A DNA stretch of 64,000 nucleotides from Deltaproteobacteria bacterium (lineage in GTDB: Bacteria; Myxococcota_A; UBA9160; UBA4427): the NCBI GenBank assembly GCA_029261855.1, contig JAJDAN010000054.1, positions 62,001 through 126,000 on the forward strand. Reading direction: 5' to 3'. Shown here piece after piece: positions 26,328 to 33,870 of the stretch. The position numbers and the translations under genes were made by a program. The notes under the pieces are model-generated. The model was not told where the DNA came from. It did not search any database and worked only from the letters and a program-made list of their open reading frames with translations. Positions within the stretch are counted from its first letter, which is position 1, and every line of letters begins with the position of its first letter.

Positions 26328-27949
26328 GGGACGACTCGCGAGAACAGGCCGCGCAGCAGCGCGATGGGTGCTTTGGCGCTCTCCACGGGCAGCAGGAATA
26401 GCGACGCTTCGTCGATGAGGGTGAGGTTCTCTCGCAGCTCGTCCGGCGAGATGCGCTCGCCCTTGCGCAGCATCGCGACGTGGAAGGTCCGCGCCCGCGG
26501 CAGGTCCGAGAGGACCTCGGCCATGGGCGCCACGCGATCCGCAGCCTCGGCCACCCTTCCGTTGAGCAGGAACAGGGTCCCGAGGGCGCGATGGCCGGCG
26601 AGGGCCCAGATGGGTGCGAACAGCTCGCTTCGAGGCACGTGCACGAACTCGAGGCGGACGCCGCTGCCCGCGTCGAGGGTACCGATGGTTTCGAGGTCGT
26701 TCGGTCGCACGCGACCCTCGCGCATGCGCGGCGTCAACACGGCGCCCGGAATTCCCGACAGCAGGAATGCGAAGTCTGGCAAGGCCTCGGGGTCCGACCC
26801 CGCGACGATGAGCTTGGCGGCCGGCGGCTCGCCCGGACCGGTGCCGATCCATTCCTGGAGCCGTCGCAGCTGGGCGTCGTTGAACAGCGCGTGCAGATCG
26901 CCGGCATCAGCGTCTTCACTGTGGGCCTGGACGCTGGACGGAACGGGGACGCGTCCGACTTCGACGATCTCACGGTCGTCGAGGGTCGCCAGGGTCCGCA
27001 GCACCTGGTAGTCGGGGAACGAACAGTGGTCGACGACCTCACGCACGCTCGAGTACAGCTCGAGCAGCAGCAGCACTTCCTGGGTGAGCGGGTGCACGAT
27101 GTTCGGCAGGTCACCGCTGCGAAGGCGCAGCTTCACACGGGCATCGAGGGGCGGGAGCTTGGTCGAGAGTCGATCCCATTCCTCGACCTGGCGCATGCCC
27201 TCTTGGATCAGCAGGCGCGTGGTGGTCGCGATGAAGGCGGGCTCGTCGATGGTGCCGGGCTCGAAGGCGAAGCTTCCCTGGCGCCAGGCGAAGAGGCGGA
27301 ACAGCGCCTTCTCGTTGCTGGTGGCGCCGGTCTCCGCCTGCAGCACGTCGCCGTCGCGGATCAGGATGACGCCCGGCGGCCGCTCTTCTTCGCCGGCGTA
27401 GTCCAGGCGCAGGCGACCGCTCGCCCGGTTGACCTGGAACATGGACAACAGGTCCGGGAGGCCGACCAGGGCCAGATCGCCCTGAACGGGTTCTCCTTCC
27501 GCCGCCGCGCGGTCGACGGCGTCGAGGCGGTCCTGGCGCCCGATCAGTTCCTCGATGGCGCGAACGATGGAGTCGGTGTCCGCGGCAGCCGGCAACTGGA
27601 GATCGCCGGGTCCGGCGGAGCCAGCCCCGGATTCGCCGCCCAGGAACAGGAAACGCGAGCGCCGGGTTCGCGGGTTCGCCCGCAGGATCTCGGCGAGTTT
27701 GGGAGCGTCCACCAACGGCAGATCGACCTGAGCGACCACCAGACCCGGCCGTTCGGACAGGGCCATCTCCAGCGCCGCGGCGCCGTGCGGGCCGGTCACG
27801 CAGGGAACCCCGGCCCGTTCGCAGGCCGCCGCCAGGCGACGGCCGCGGCCGGTGTTGCCGTCGGCGATGAGCACCAGGCGATTCACACTCTCGAGGTCCG
27901 GGCTCTCCTGGCGGAGGTCCTTGCCGGGGCCCTTGCGGGGGTCGGCCAT
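26324..27949 (-). CDS. Pseudo-receiver, DUF4388 (PATAN) and degenerate GTPase-like protein
   Basis: 541 residues. Residues 22-135 have a CheY-like fold (VLIADGN..., LVVAQVDLP), but the phospho-acceptor Asp is replaced by Gln74, so it should not be phosphorylated. Residues about 155-265 match the DUF4388/PATAN pattern (GDLALVGLPDLLSMFQVNRASGRLRLDY..., ALFRLFAWRQGSFAFEP). Residues from about 375 resemble an MglA-type small GTPase (KLIVAG..., VRLEFVHVP, GTLFLLNG), but the P-loop G-x4-GK is absent. The protein therefore looks like a scaffold of two pseudo-signalling domains around a PATAN domain. It sits 3 bp after the receiver-GAF gene and overlaps the cyclic-nucleotide-binding gene. Domain calls beyond the receiver are by pattern only. 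Confidence 0.8.
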   Translation of the reverse strand: MADPRKGPGKDLRQESPDLESVNRLVLIADGNTGRGRRLAAACERAGVPCVTGPHGAAALEMALSERPGLVVAQVDLPLVDAPKLAEILRANPRTRRSRFLFLGGESGAGSAGPGDLQLPAAADTDSIVRAIEELIGRQDRLDAVDRAAAEGEPVQGDLALVGLPDLLSMFQVNRASGRLRLDYAGEEERPPGVILIRDGDVLQAETGATSNEKALFRLFAWRQGSFAFEPGTIDEPAFIATTTRLLIQEGMRQVEEWDRLSTKLPPLDARVKLRLRSGDLPNIVHPLTQEVLLLLELYSSVREVVDHCSFPDYQVLRTLATLDDREIVEVGRVPVPSSVQAHSEDADAGDLHALFNDAQLRRLQEWIGTGPGEPPAAKLIVAGSDPEALPDFAFLLSGIPGAVLTPRMREGRVRPNDLETIGTLDAGSGVRLEFVHVPRSELFAPIWALAGHRALGTLFLLNGRVAEAADRVAPMAEVLSDLPRARTFHVAMLRKGERISPDELRENLTLIDEASLFLLPVESAKAPIALLRGLFSRVVP

Positions 27950-27952
27950 CGC

Positions 27953-29818
27953 TCAGGCCCCCAACGGGATGCCGAGATCCCGCTTCAGCTGGAAGGCCAG
28001 ATGCTCGACGAGCGCCCGGTCTCCGGTGTGAAAGAATGGCGCCTCTCCCTCTGGAGAGGCCTTGTCGGCGCCGACCATCGCGTAGACCGGACCGTCGCCG
28101 TAGTAGAGCATGAAGGGGTCCAGGATCCCGACCCGCGCCGGGTCCACCCAGGTCACCGGATGGGCGCCCTGACTGCTGGCGGCGTCGCCGATGATGACGA
28201 CCTCGGTCTGAGCCGTGCGCGCCGACAGCTGCTCGAGACTCTCTTCGACGATGGGTCCCAACGAGCGCCCGGGCCCGAGCACCAGCAGGCCGCGCTCGCC
28301 CCGACGTCGCAGCACCTCGCCGATCAGGAAGCGACCGACGCGCACCGGAAGATCGGGGGACTCGGACTCCGCTTCTTCCAGCAGGCTCGAGAGAATCTCT
28401 GCGAACGGTCGCCCCGCCAGATCGAGCGACCGCAACAGACTGAGCCGATCCTCTGCGATGCGTCGTTCGAGGGCGCGTTCGAGGGCGTCGAGCTGGGTAC
28501 CGTCCGTGGGATAGGTGGCGACTGCCAGCGTGAACTCCGCGCGGTTGGTTCCGCCGAAGGCATCGAGCGCCCCGCTGCCCGCCACCGTCTCTTCGAGACG
28601 CTGCTTGAGGATGGCGGCGCCCAGGGCGTCGGTCTCGGGCAGCAGCATGCTGTACCGGCTCTCGCCGTCAGCGGCGAGCAGATCCGTCGTGCGCAGCACA
28701 CTGGTGAGGCTGTGGGTCAGGGAATGGATCCAGGCGTCGAGGCCGTTCTGCGACGCCAGCTCGCGCAGCCCGTCGAGCGCCCCGCAATCGATGCGAACGA
28801 TCGAGAACTGGCGGCCGAAGCGGCTGGCCTTCTGGATTTCGTTGCGGACCACGTCCTCGAAGTAGGCGTGGCTGTAGGCCTTGGTGGCTGGATCCCGGAA
28901 CGACAAGCGTTCGAGAGCGCGGAAGCGCAGGGCGTTGGCGATGGCGCTGGCGCCGAGTCCCGCGAACTTCTCGGCAGCTGCGCGGTCCGTGTCGTCGAAG
29001 CTGTCGGCGTCCAGCTTGTCCGACAGCCGGGCCACGCCCAACAGCGTCCGGCCGTGCCGCAGCGGGACGTAGAGCATGCCGGGGTCCGGGGTCGTGGGAT
29101 CGTCCGTGTCCGCGGGCTCGCTGCGGACGGGTCGGATGAGGGAGCGCCCCGCGTCGACCAACGGACCGAACTCGGTGCCCAGCCGATCGACGATCAGCTC
29201 ACGGGGCTCTTCGTCGACACGGATCAGCCCGCGCAGGCCTACCAGGCGCAGGCGCGTGGATCCGAGTTCGTCGGCCACCCACAGCACGCCGCCCTGGGCG
29301 TTCGTCTCGAGGCAGAGGCCCTCGACGATGCGTTCGGCCAGGGGCTCGACGGCCAGGGTCGAGAACAGGCTGGCCGCACGCTCGTAGAGCGAGAGCACGC
29401 CCATGTACTCGAGGTTCTCGGCCATCAGCCGCTCGTGCTCGTCGTGCAGCCGGCGACGCTTCAGGATCTTGTCGAGCGAGGCCGCCAGGGTCTTGCGGTC
29501 GAAGGGCTTCAAGATGTAGTCGGTGGCGCCCTGCTTCATGGCTGCCACGGCGGTCTTCACGTCGACCACGCCCGTGACCATGACGATTTCCTGGTCGGGG
29601 TTCCGCTTCTTGATACGCGCCACGAGCTCGGTGCCATCGATGCCCGGCATCACGAGGTCCGTCAGGACGATCTCGAAGTCTTCGCGCTCGAGCACGTGAA
29701 GGGCCTCTTCACCGCTCGACGCGGTGACGACCTCGTACCCCTCGTCCGCCAGCAGGCCTTCGATCAGCTCTCGGAAGTAGCGCTGATCGTCGACTGCTAG
29801 CACGCGCGCTTTCGGCAT
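27953..29818 (-). CDS. Response regulator: receiver, GAF, degenerate GGDEF and unknown C-terminal domain
   Basis: 621 residues. The N-terminal receiver is intact: acidic pair VDDQ, phospho-acceptor Asp54 in VLTDLVMPGIDG, conserved Lys in LKPFD. A coiled linker leads to a GAF-like domain (about 150-310: GGVLWVADELGSTRLRLVGLRG, LYVPLRHGRTLLGVARL). Then comes a GGDEF-like domain (LSFRDPATKAYSHAYFEDVV..., FSIVRID) in which the signature GGDEF reads GESRY and the Phe-Lys/Asn substrate positions are lost, so cyclic-di-GMP synthesis is very unlikely. About 150 further residues are unassigned. First gene of the signalling operon; output is probably protein-protein contact with the next gene product. 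Confidence 0.85.
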   Translation of the reverse strand: MPKARVLAVDDQRYFRELIEGLLADEGYEVVTASSGEEALHVLEREDFEIVLTDLVMPGIDGTELVARIKKRNPDQEIVMVTGVVDVKTAVAAMKQGATDYILKPFDRKTLAASLDKILKRRRLHDEHERLMAENLEYMGVLSLYERAASLFSTLAVEPLAERIVEGLCLETNAQGGVLWVADELGSTRLRLVGLRGLIRVDEEPRELIVDRLGTEFGPLVDAGRSLIRPVRSEPADTDDPTTPDPGMLYVPLRHGRTLLGVARLSDKLDADSFDDTDRAAAEKFAGLGASAIANALRFRALERLSFRDPATKAYSHAYFEDVVRNEIQKASRFGRQFSIVRIDCGALDGLRELASQNGLDAWIHSLTHSLTSVLRTTDLLAADGESRYSMLLPETDALGAAILKQRLEETVAGSGALDAFGGTNRAEFTLAVATYPTDGTQLDALERALERRIAEDRLSLLRSLDLAGRPFAEILSSLLEEAESESPDLPVRVGRFLIGEVLRRRGERGLLVLGPGRSLGPIVEESLEQLSARTAQTEVVIIGDAASSQGAHPVTWVDPARVGILDPFMLYYGDGPVYAMVGADKASPEGEAPFFHTGDRALVEHLAFQLKRDLGIPLGA

Positions 29819-29853
29819 CGGTCCCCTCGGCCATGAAGATCGCCGGACCGGGC

Positions 29854-31320
29854 CTAGAGGACGCGCAAGGCGTCCTCTAGCGCTTCGGGCACGGCGCCTC
29901 GCACCTGCTCTTCGGCCAGCCCGGGGCCGCTCTTCACCGTTTTGCCGATCAATGAGTGGGGGGTGGACTCCACGAGGTCGACGGCGAGCAGCCCACCGGG
30001 GGGAGCCTCCCCCGGCACGTTCACGACCCGGTGGTACGGATCCCGCCCGCAGGTCTGGCCTCCGCCCTTGCGACCGCTGCGTCGCGAGGGCCCCTCGACC
30101 AGTATTTCTGTACGTGTTCCAACCCGACTGCGGTGATACGCGAGGGTCATGTCGCGCTGTACGTCCTGCAGAGCCGCCAGCCGTTCCTGGGCCTCGACCG
30201 GGTCGACGGGGCCCGGCATGTCCTGCGCGGCGGTGCCGGGGCGAGCGGAGTACTTGAAGCTGTAGCTGTCGACGAATCCGACCTCGCGCATGGCCGACAG
30301 CGTGTCCTCGAAATCTGCGCGGGTCTCGCCCGGGAAGCCGACGATCACGTCGGTCGTGATCGCGATGTCGGGCCGGCTGGCGCGCAACCGCTGCGGGATC
30401 TCGAGGTAGCGCTCCCGGGTATAGCGGCGCCGCATGGCGTCCAGGACCTTCGAGGATCCGCTCTGCATCGGCAGGTGCACGTGCGGGCAGAGGCTCTCGA
30501 GCTCACCGTGGGCTGCCACCAGGGCTTCGTCGAAGAAGAGCGGGTGCGGGCTCGTGTAGCGGATGCGATCGATCCCCGGGACGGCATCGATGCGCCGCAG
30601 GAGATCCGCGAACGCGATCGTCCCCCTCTCCGCGCCCTGGCCCCGGCGCAGGTCGTGCCGGCCGTAGGCGTTCACGGTCTGCCCGAGCAGGGTGACTTCC
30701 CGGATCCCCCGCGCGGCCAGTTCCCGGACCTCGTGCAGGATCGCATCGGCGGGGCGGCTGATCTCGCGGCCCCGGGTCGTCGGAACGATGCAGAAGCTGC
30801 AGAACATGTCGCAGCCCTCCATCACGGTGACGAAGGCGCGACCGGGGCTGTGGCCTTCGAAGGCCGCGTGCCGTTCGGGGAGGTCGAAGCGTTCGACCGA
30901 GCTGGACTCGTCGGTGCGCGACGCGCGGGTCCGCGTGACCGCAGCGGCTTCCGCCATCGCCGGGACCAGCCGGAGATTGTGCGTGCCGAACACGAAGTCG
31001 AGATGGGAGAAGCGGCGCAGCAAGCCGTCGCCCACCTGTTGCGCGACGCAGCCGCCCACGCCGAGGGCGCGTCCGGGACGCGCCACCTTCCAGTCCCGGA
31101 GCTTGCCCAGGTCGGTGTAGAGCTGATTCTCGGCCTTGTCCCGGATCGAGCAGGTATTGATCACGAGCAGGTCCGCGTCGTCGGCGTCCGTCGCCTCGGA
31201 GAGCCCCGCGTGGTAGAGCAGATTCGCGAGCTTCTCGGAGTCGTGGATGTTCATCTGACAGCCGTAGGTCACGACCTTGAAACGCCGTTCCGTCGTTTTT
31301 TCCCCGACTTCCACCTGCAA
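29854..31320 (-). CDS. miaB: tRNA-2-methylthio-N6-dimethylallyladenosine synthase
   Basis: 488 residues from a TTG at 31320, which has GGGAG 6 nt upstream; a GTG at 31314 is the alternative, and no ATG is available. The UPF0004 N-domain holds the auxiliary [4Fe-4S] cysteines: TYGCQMN, INTCSIRDKAENQ, VGGCVAQQ. The radical SAM motif is CDMFCSFC. The C-terminal TRAM domain (TRTEILVEGPSRR..., GRDPYHRVVNV) binds tRNA. It adds a methylthio group to i6A37 in tRNAs reading UNN codons. INTCSIRDKAE and the N-terminal pattern favour MiaB over RimO or MtaB. It is transcribed away from the structured RNA candidate to its right. Confidence 0.95.
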   Translation of the reverse strand: MQVEVGEKTTERRFKVVTYGCQMNIHDSEKLANLLYHAGLSEATDADDADLLVINTCSIRDKAENQLYTDLGKLRDWKVARPGRALGVGGCVAQQVGDGLLRRFSHLDFVFGTHNLRLVPAMAEAAAVTRTRASRTDESSSVERFDLPERHAAFEGHSPGRAFVTVMEGCDMFCSFCIVPTTRGREISRPADAILHEVRELAARGIREVTLLGQTVNAYGRHDLRRGQGAERGTIAFADLLRRIDAVPGIDRIRYTSPHPLFFDEALVAAHGELESLCPHVHLPMQSGSSKVLDAMRRRYTRERYLEIPQRLRASRPDIAITTDVIVGFPGETRADFEDTLSAMREVGFVDSYSFKYSARPGTAAQDMPGPVDPVEAQERLAALQDVQRDMTLAYHRSRVGTRTEILVEGPSRRSGRKGGGQTCGRDPYHRVVNVPGEAPPGGLLAVDLVESTPHSLIGKTVKSGPGLAEEQVRGAVPEALEDALRVL

Positions 31321-31443
31321 CCGACTCTCCCTCGAAGGACGCGGAACCCTACCGGATGCCGAGACTCCAGCCCAAGCCCGCCGGGAAGTCGCCCGGATCC
31401 GCGATCGGGGACAGAAAATCACTCCTCAACTCACTGATACTAC

Positions 31444-31457
31444 AGACGAATTCGTCT
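31444..31457. promoter_or_regulatory. 14-bp perfect palindrome upstream of the RNA promoter
   Basis: AGACGAATTCGTCT, exactly self-complementary, ending 28 bp before the -35 of the small-RNA promoter and about 125 bp upstream of miaB on the other strand. The placement suits an activator or repressor site. The binding protein is unknown. Confidence 0.4.
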
Positions 31458-31485
31458 TCCCAGAACGGTGTTGCGCGATTTGGGT

Positions 31486-31513
31486 TTGACAAAATCGCGG
31501 CTACCCGCATAAT
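31486..31513 (+). promoter_or_regulatory. Strong sigma-70-type promoter
   Basis: TTGACA at 31486-31491 (perfect -35), a 16-nt spacer and CATAAT at 31508-31513 (five of six -10 matches). It is the best promoter match in the window. The predicted start is near 31520, directly before the structured RNA. Confidence 0.7.
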
Positions 31514-31519
31514 GCTCGA

Positions 31520-31670
31520 ACTGCATTTCAGCAGAGGATTCCAACAGTTCCGGAGTGGCGGTGGATTGGTCATTTCTTGCGAAATGTCCAACCTCTCACC
31601 CCCCAAAATGAGTCCACCGCCCTCCCCTGTAAAACGCCCCGCATGCAGCTCGCGGGGCGTTTTCTCTTTT
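31520..31670 (+). ncRNA. Candidate structured small RNA (about 150 nt), family unknown
   Basis: Bounded by a near-consensus promoter and an intrinsic terminator, with no open frame of interest. Folding by eye: (1) GAACTG at 31518-31523 pairs with CAGTTC at 31545-31550. (2) A 9-bp perfect stem GGCGGTGGA (31557-31565) with TCCACCGCC (31613-31621) closes a three-way junction. (3) Inside it, TTGG-T-CATTTC (31566-31576) pairs with GAAATG-T-CCAA (31581-31591) around a TTGC loop, one T-T mismatch. (4) CTCA (31595-31598) pairs with TGAG (31609-31612). (5) The terminator stem. The helices abut with no gaps on the outer strand, which is unusual by chance. It does not look like 6S RNA, tmRNA, SRP RNA or RNase P RNA. 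A CsrA-sponge role is possible but only three GGA motifs are present. Confidence 0.55.
31631..31670 (+). terminator. Intrinsic terminator of the small RNA
   Basis: AAAACGCCCCGC at 31631-31642, a 9-nt loop, and GCGGGGCGTTTT at 31652-31663: a perfect 12-bp stem followed by TCTCTTTT. A textbook Rho-independent terminator on the plus strand, and the A-rich left arm could also serve the minus strand. Confidence 0.85.
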
Positions 31671-31809
31671 GGGCGCCGATAGCACGGCATCCCTGCGACC
31701 TGCTCCCTTCGGCCGTGCTCGACGTCCAGGAGGACGCCTCCGCCGACCTCCGGTCCGCGGGCCGCATGGCTACCGCACTCTCGACGCCCATGATCGCGGG
31801 TTCCGCTGA

Positions 31810-31908
31810 GCTTGCGGCTTCGCCGCTCGCGAGTTTGTTGGGGCTCGCGCCTTCGGCGCTTGCGAGTTTGTTGGGGCTTGCGGCTTCGCCGCTCGCGAGT
31901 TTGTCTAC
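31810..31908. repeat. Three tandem 33-bp units each holding a C(UUCG)G hairpin
   Basis: Units at 31810-31842, 31843-31875 and 31876-31908, immediately downstream of the sulfatase-like gene stop and touching it. Units 1 and 3 contain GCGGCTTCGCCGC; unit 2 has GCGCCTTCGGCGC, where both sides of the stem changed together, so pairing is preserved. Each ends in GCGAGTTTGT. They may terminate or stabilise the mRNA 3' end. Confidence 0.7.
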
Positions 31909-33791
31909 TCGATGTAGCCGAGGGCTCTTAGGTTGGCTTTGGTGGCTTCGTCTAGTTCGGGGGCGGATTCGCCTGTGGCTAGTTCGGCGTCGAGGTCGGG
32001 GATCTGGTTGGCTTCTTGGATGGCTTCCAGCTTGGCGAGCATTTGGTTTACGGCTTCGGGTCTTTCCGGGGCCAGGTCTCGGCTTTCGGTGGGATCTGTT
32101 GTGAGGTCGTAGAGGAAGGCTTCTCCCTGAGAGGTGGTGACGAGCTTGAGGTTGCCTTCTCGCAACAGGCGGTAGCGGCGGCCGGCCTGCATCTGGATGT
32201 CCGGACGGTCGCGCGGGGGCGCCAGGTCCCGGGCGTCGAACAGCTCGGACAGGATCGGGCCCGGGGCGGCCGCGGGGTCGCCTTCGATGACGGGCACCAG
32301 GGATTGGACCTGCAGGGTCGGCGGTGGTGTGAGCTTTGCGAGGTCGAGGATCGTCGCGAACACGCCGAGGGTCGAGACGGGGGTTTCGACGCGCACGCCG
32401 GGCTTCACCCGCGGCGGGTAGCGAACCAGGAGCGGGACGCCGATCGATTCCTGGTAGAGGCTCGGTCCGTGACCGAAGAAGCCGCCGCGCTCGCCGAGCA
32501 CTTCGCCGTGATCGGCGAGCACGACGAGCACTGTGTCCTCGAGCGAGCCCCGGGACCGAAGCGCCTCCACGACGCGACCGAGCAGCTCGTCGGAATAGAC
32601 GACACCGCCGTCGTACATGGCGAGGACGGGCTCACGCACTTCCTCGACCGGGCGCCCTTCGCCACCGAACTGCGCGCCGAGCAGGTCGATACTGATGTCG
32701 CGCAGGGTCCCGTAGCTCTCGTCCGTGAATCGGAACAGATGATCCCCGGGTAGCTGGTGGTAGGGGAAGTGCGCCTCGATGAAGTTCAGGAAGACGAAGG
32801 CGGGACGGGCATCGCGCGGGCGCTCCCGCGCCCAACGCTCGAAGCTCGCGACCACGACGCCTCCGCCCTTGTCGGCGTCCTGCCAGCCCAGGCGGTCGAG
32901 CAGGCGATGGATGAAGCTGAACCCGAGACCCGCTCCGCCGACGCCCCGCATGGCGTCGTCCCGTTTCGAAAAGCCCCGAGTGAGCCCCAGACCGTCGCTG
33001 ATCCAGCCGTTCGCCGTGAAGCACAGCGTCTCGTAGCCCTTGGCCTGGAGCACCTGCGCCAGGGTGGGATAGCGATCGTCGAGGTACCGGTGCTCGGCGT
33101 GGGCTCCGTGGCTCGACGGGTAGCGGCCCGTGAACAGCGAAGCGTGGGACGGCAGGGACCATGTCGAGGGAGACGTGGCGTCGGCAAAGAGCGCTCCCTC
33201 TTCCGCCAGCCCTTCGATCACGGGCGCCGTGGGCCTCTCGTAGCCATAGGCCGAGAGGTTCTGGGCGCGTACGGTATCGAGAACGACGAGCACGACGTCG
33301 GGGCTGCCCGGTGCCGGGGCCGGCAGCTCCGCACGCTTCGCGACGGCCGGCCGGGTCGTCGCGAGCAAAACGGGCGCGGCGGCAAGGCCCGCGACGAGCA
33401 GCACGCCCGCGAGCGAAACTGACAAGCCCGGGCGGCGCCGCGCCAGCCACAGCCCGCCGCCCGTCAGCGCGAGGGCGGCGGCGGGAATGACCGTCGCCAC
33501 CGTGTTGAACAGCGGAGAGTCCAGGGCCACCCACTGCTCGAGGCCGTACCACGCGAGCGCGACCGCGATGGGATGCAGTACGCGTCCGCCTCGCAGCAGC
33601 AGCGCCGGGCAAAGGGCGAGCCCGAGTACGGCACCAAGCGCAATCTCGAGCGCGACTACCCGTACGGCGAAGAGCGGCGACCCCCCGAAACCGCGCTCGA
33701 GGGTGGGGATGACGTTGAGCCAGGCCCCCAGGATCGCCGCCGCCAAGCCGAAGGCGACGCCGCCCATCCCCCCGCGCAAGAGAATCTGCAT
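31905..33791 (-). CDS. Membrane-bound sulfatase-like protein of the alkaline phosphatase superfamily
   Basis: 628 residues. Residues 1-150 contain about four hydrophobic spans, then a proline-rich linker. The periplasmic catalytic domain begins PDVVLVVLDTVRAQNLSAYGYERPTAP. The nucleophile region reads STWSLPSHASLFTGRYP: relative to the C/S-x-P-S-R motif it has S-L-P-S-H, so the Arg needed for the classical motif is His. Metal ligands appear in VLADHGEVLGERGGFFGHG. It ends LRALGYIE like the lipoprotein at 8257-10281. The multi-span N-terminus recalls lipid phospho-transferases such as lipoteichoic acid or phosphoethanolamine transferases; either that or a sulfate-ester hydrolase is possible. 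Monocistronic, with hairpin repeats at its 3' end. Confidence 0.85.
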   Translation of the reverse strand: MQILLRGGMGGVAFGLAAAILGAWLNVIPTLERGFGGSPLFAVRVVALEIALGAVLGLALCPALLLRGGRVLHPIAVALAWYGLEQWVALDSPLFNTVATVIPAAALALTGGGLWLARRRPGLSVSLAGVLLVAGLAAAPVLLATTRPAVAKRAELPAPAPGSPDVVLVVLDTVRAQNLSAYGYERPTAPVIEGLAEEGALFADATSPSTWSLPSHASLFTGRYPSSHGAHAEHRYLDDRYPTLAQVLQAKGYETLCFTANGWISDGLGLTRGFSKRDDAMRGVGGAGLGFSFIHRLLDRLGWQDADKGGGVVVASFERWARERPRDARPAFVFLNFIEAHFPYHQLPGDHLFRFTDESYGTLRDISIDLLGAQFGGEGRPVEEVREPVLAMYDGGVVYSDELLGRVVEALRSRGSLEDTVLVVLADHGEVLGERGGFFGHGPSLYQESIGVPLLVRYPPRVKPGVRVETPVSTLGVFATILDLAKLTPPPTLQVQSLVPVIEGDPAAAPGPILSELFDARDLAPPRDRPDIQMQAGRRYRLLREGNLKLVTTSQGEAFLYDLTTDPTESRDLAPERPEAVNQMLAKLEAIQEANQIPDLDAELATGESAPELDEATKANLRALGYIE

Positions 33792-33870
33792 TCAGCCATC
33801 CTCCCGGCCGGAGCCTAACACCCGCGCCGAAATGCCACCCGAGAGCGACTGCGAGGACGCCGCGGACCTG

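Larger units (their letters stand above)
31321..31904. other. 584-bp non-coding region with RNA gene candidate and hairpin repeats
   Basis: The largest gap in the window. It holds the miaB upstream region, a 14-bp palindrome, a sigma-70 promoter, a folded candidate small RNA, its intrinsic terminator, about 140 bp without visible signals (31671-31809), and three tandem UUCG hairpins. Short reading frames here have no protein-like pattern. Confidence 0.7.

Noticed and set aside
31520-31670. 6S RNA, SRP RNA or tmRNA identity for the small RNA
   Set aside because: No long bubble-bearing hairpin, no SRP GGAAG/GCA tetraloop domain and no tRNA-like ends are seen.
31810-31908. CRISPR-like array
   Set aside because: The 33-bp units are contiguous with no unique spacers, and each is a simple UUCG hairpin.
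31577-32104. Short open frames around the non-coding region
   Set aside because: They cross the terminator and hairpin repeats and show no protein-like pattern.
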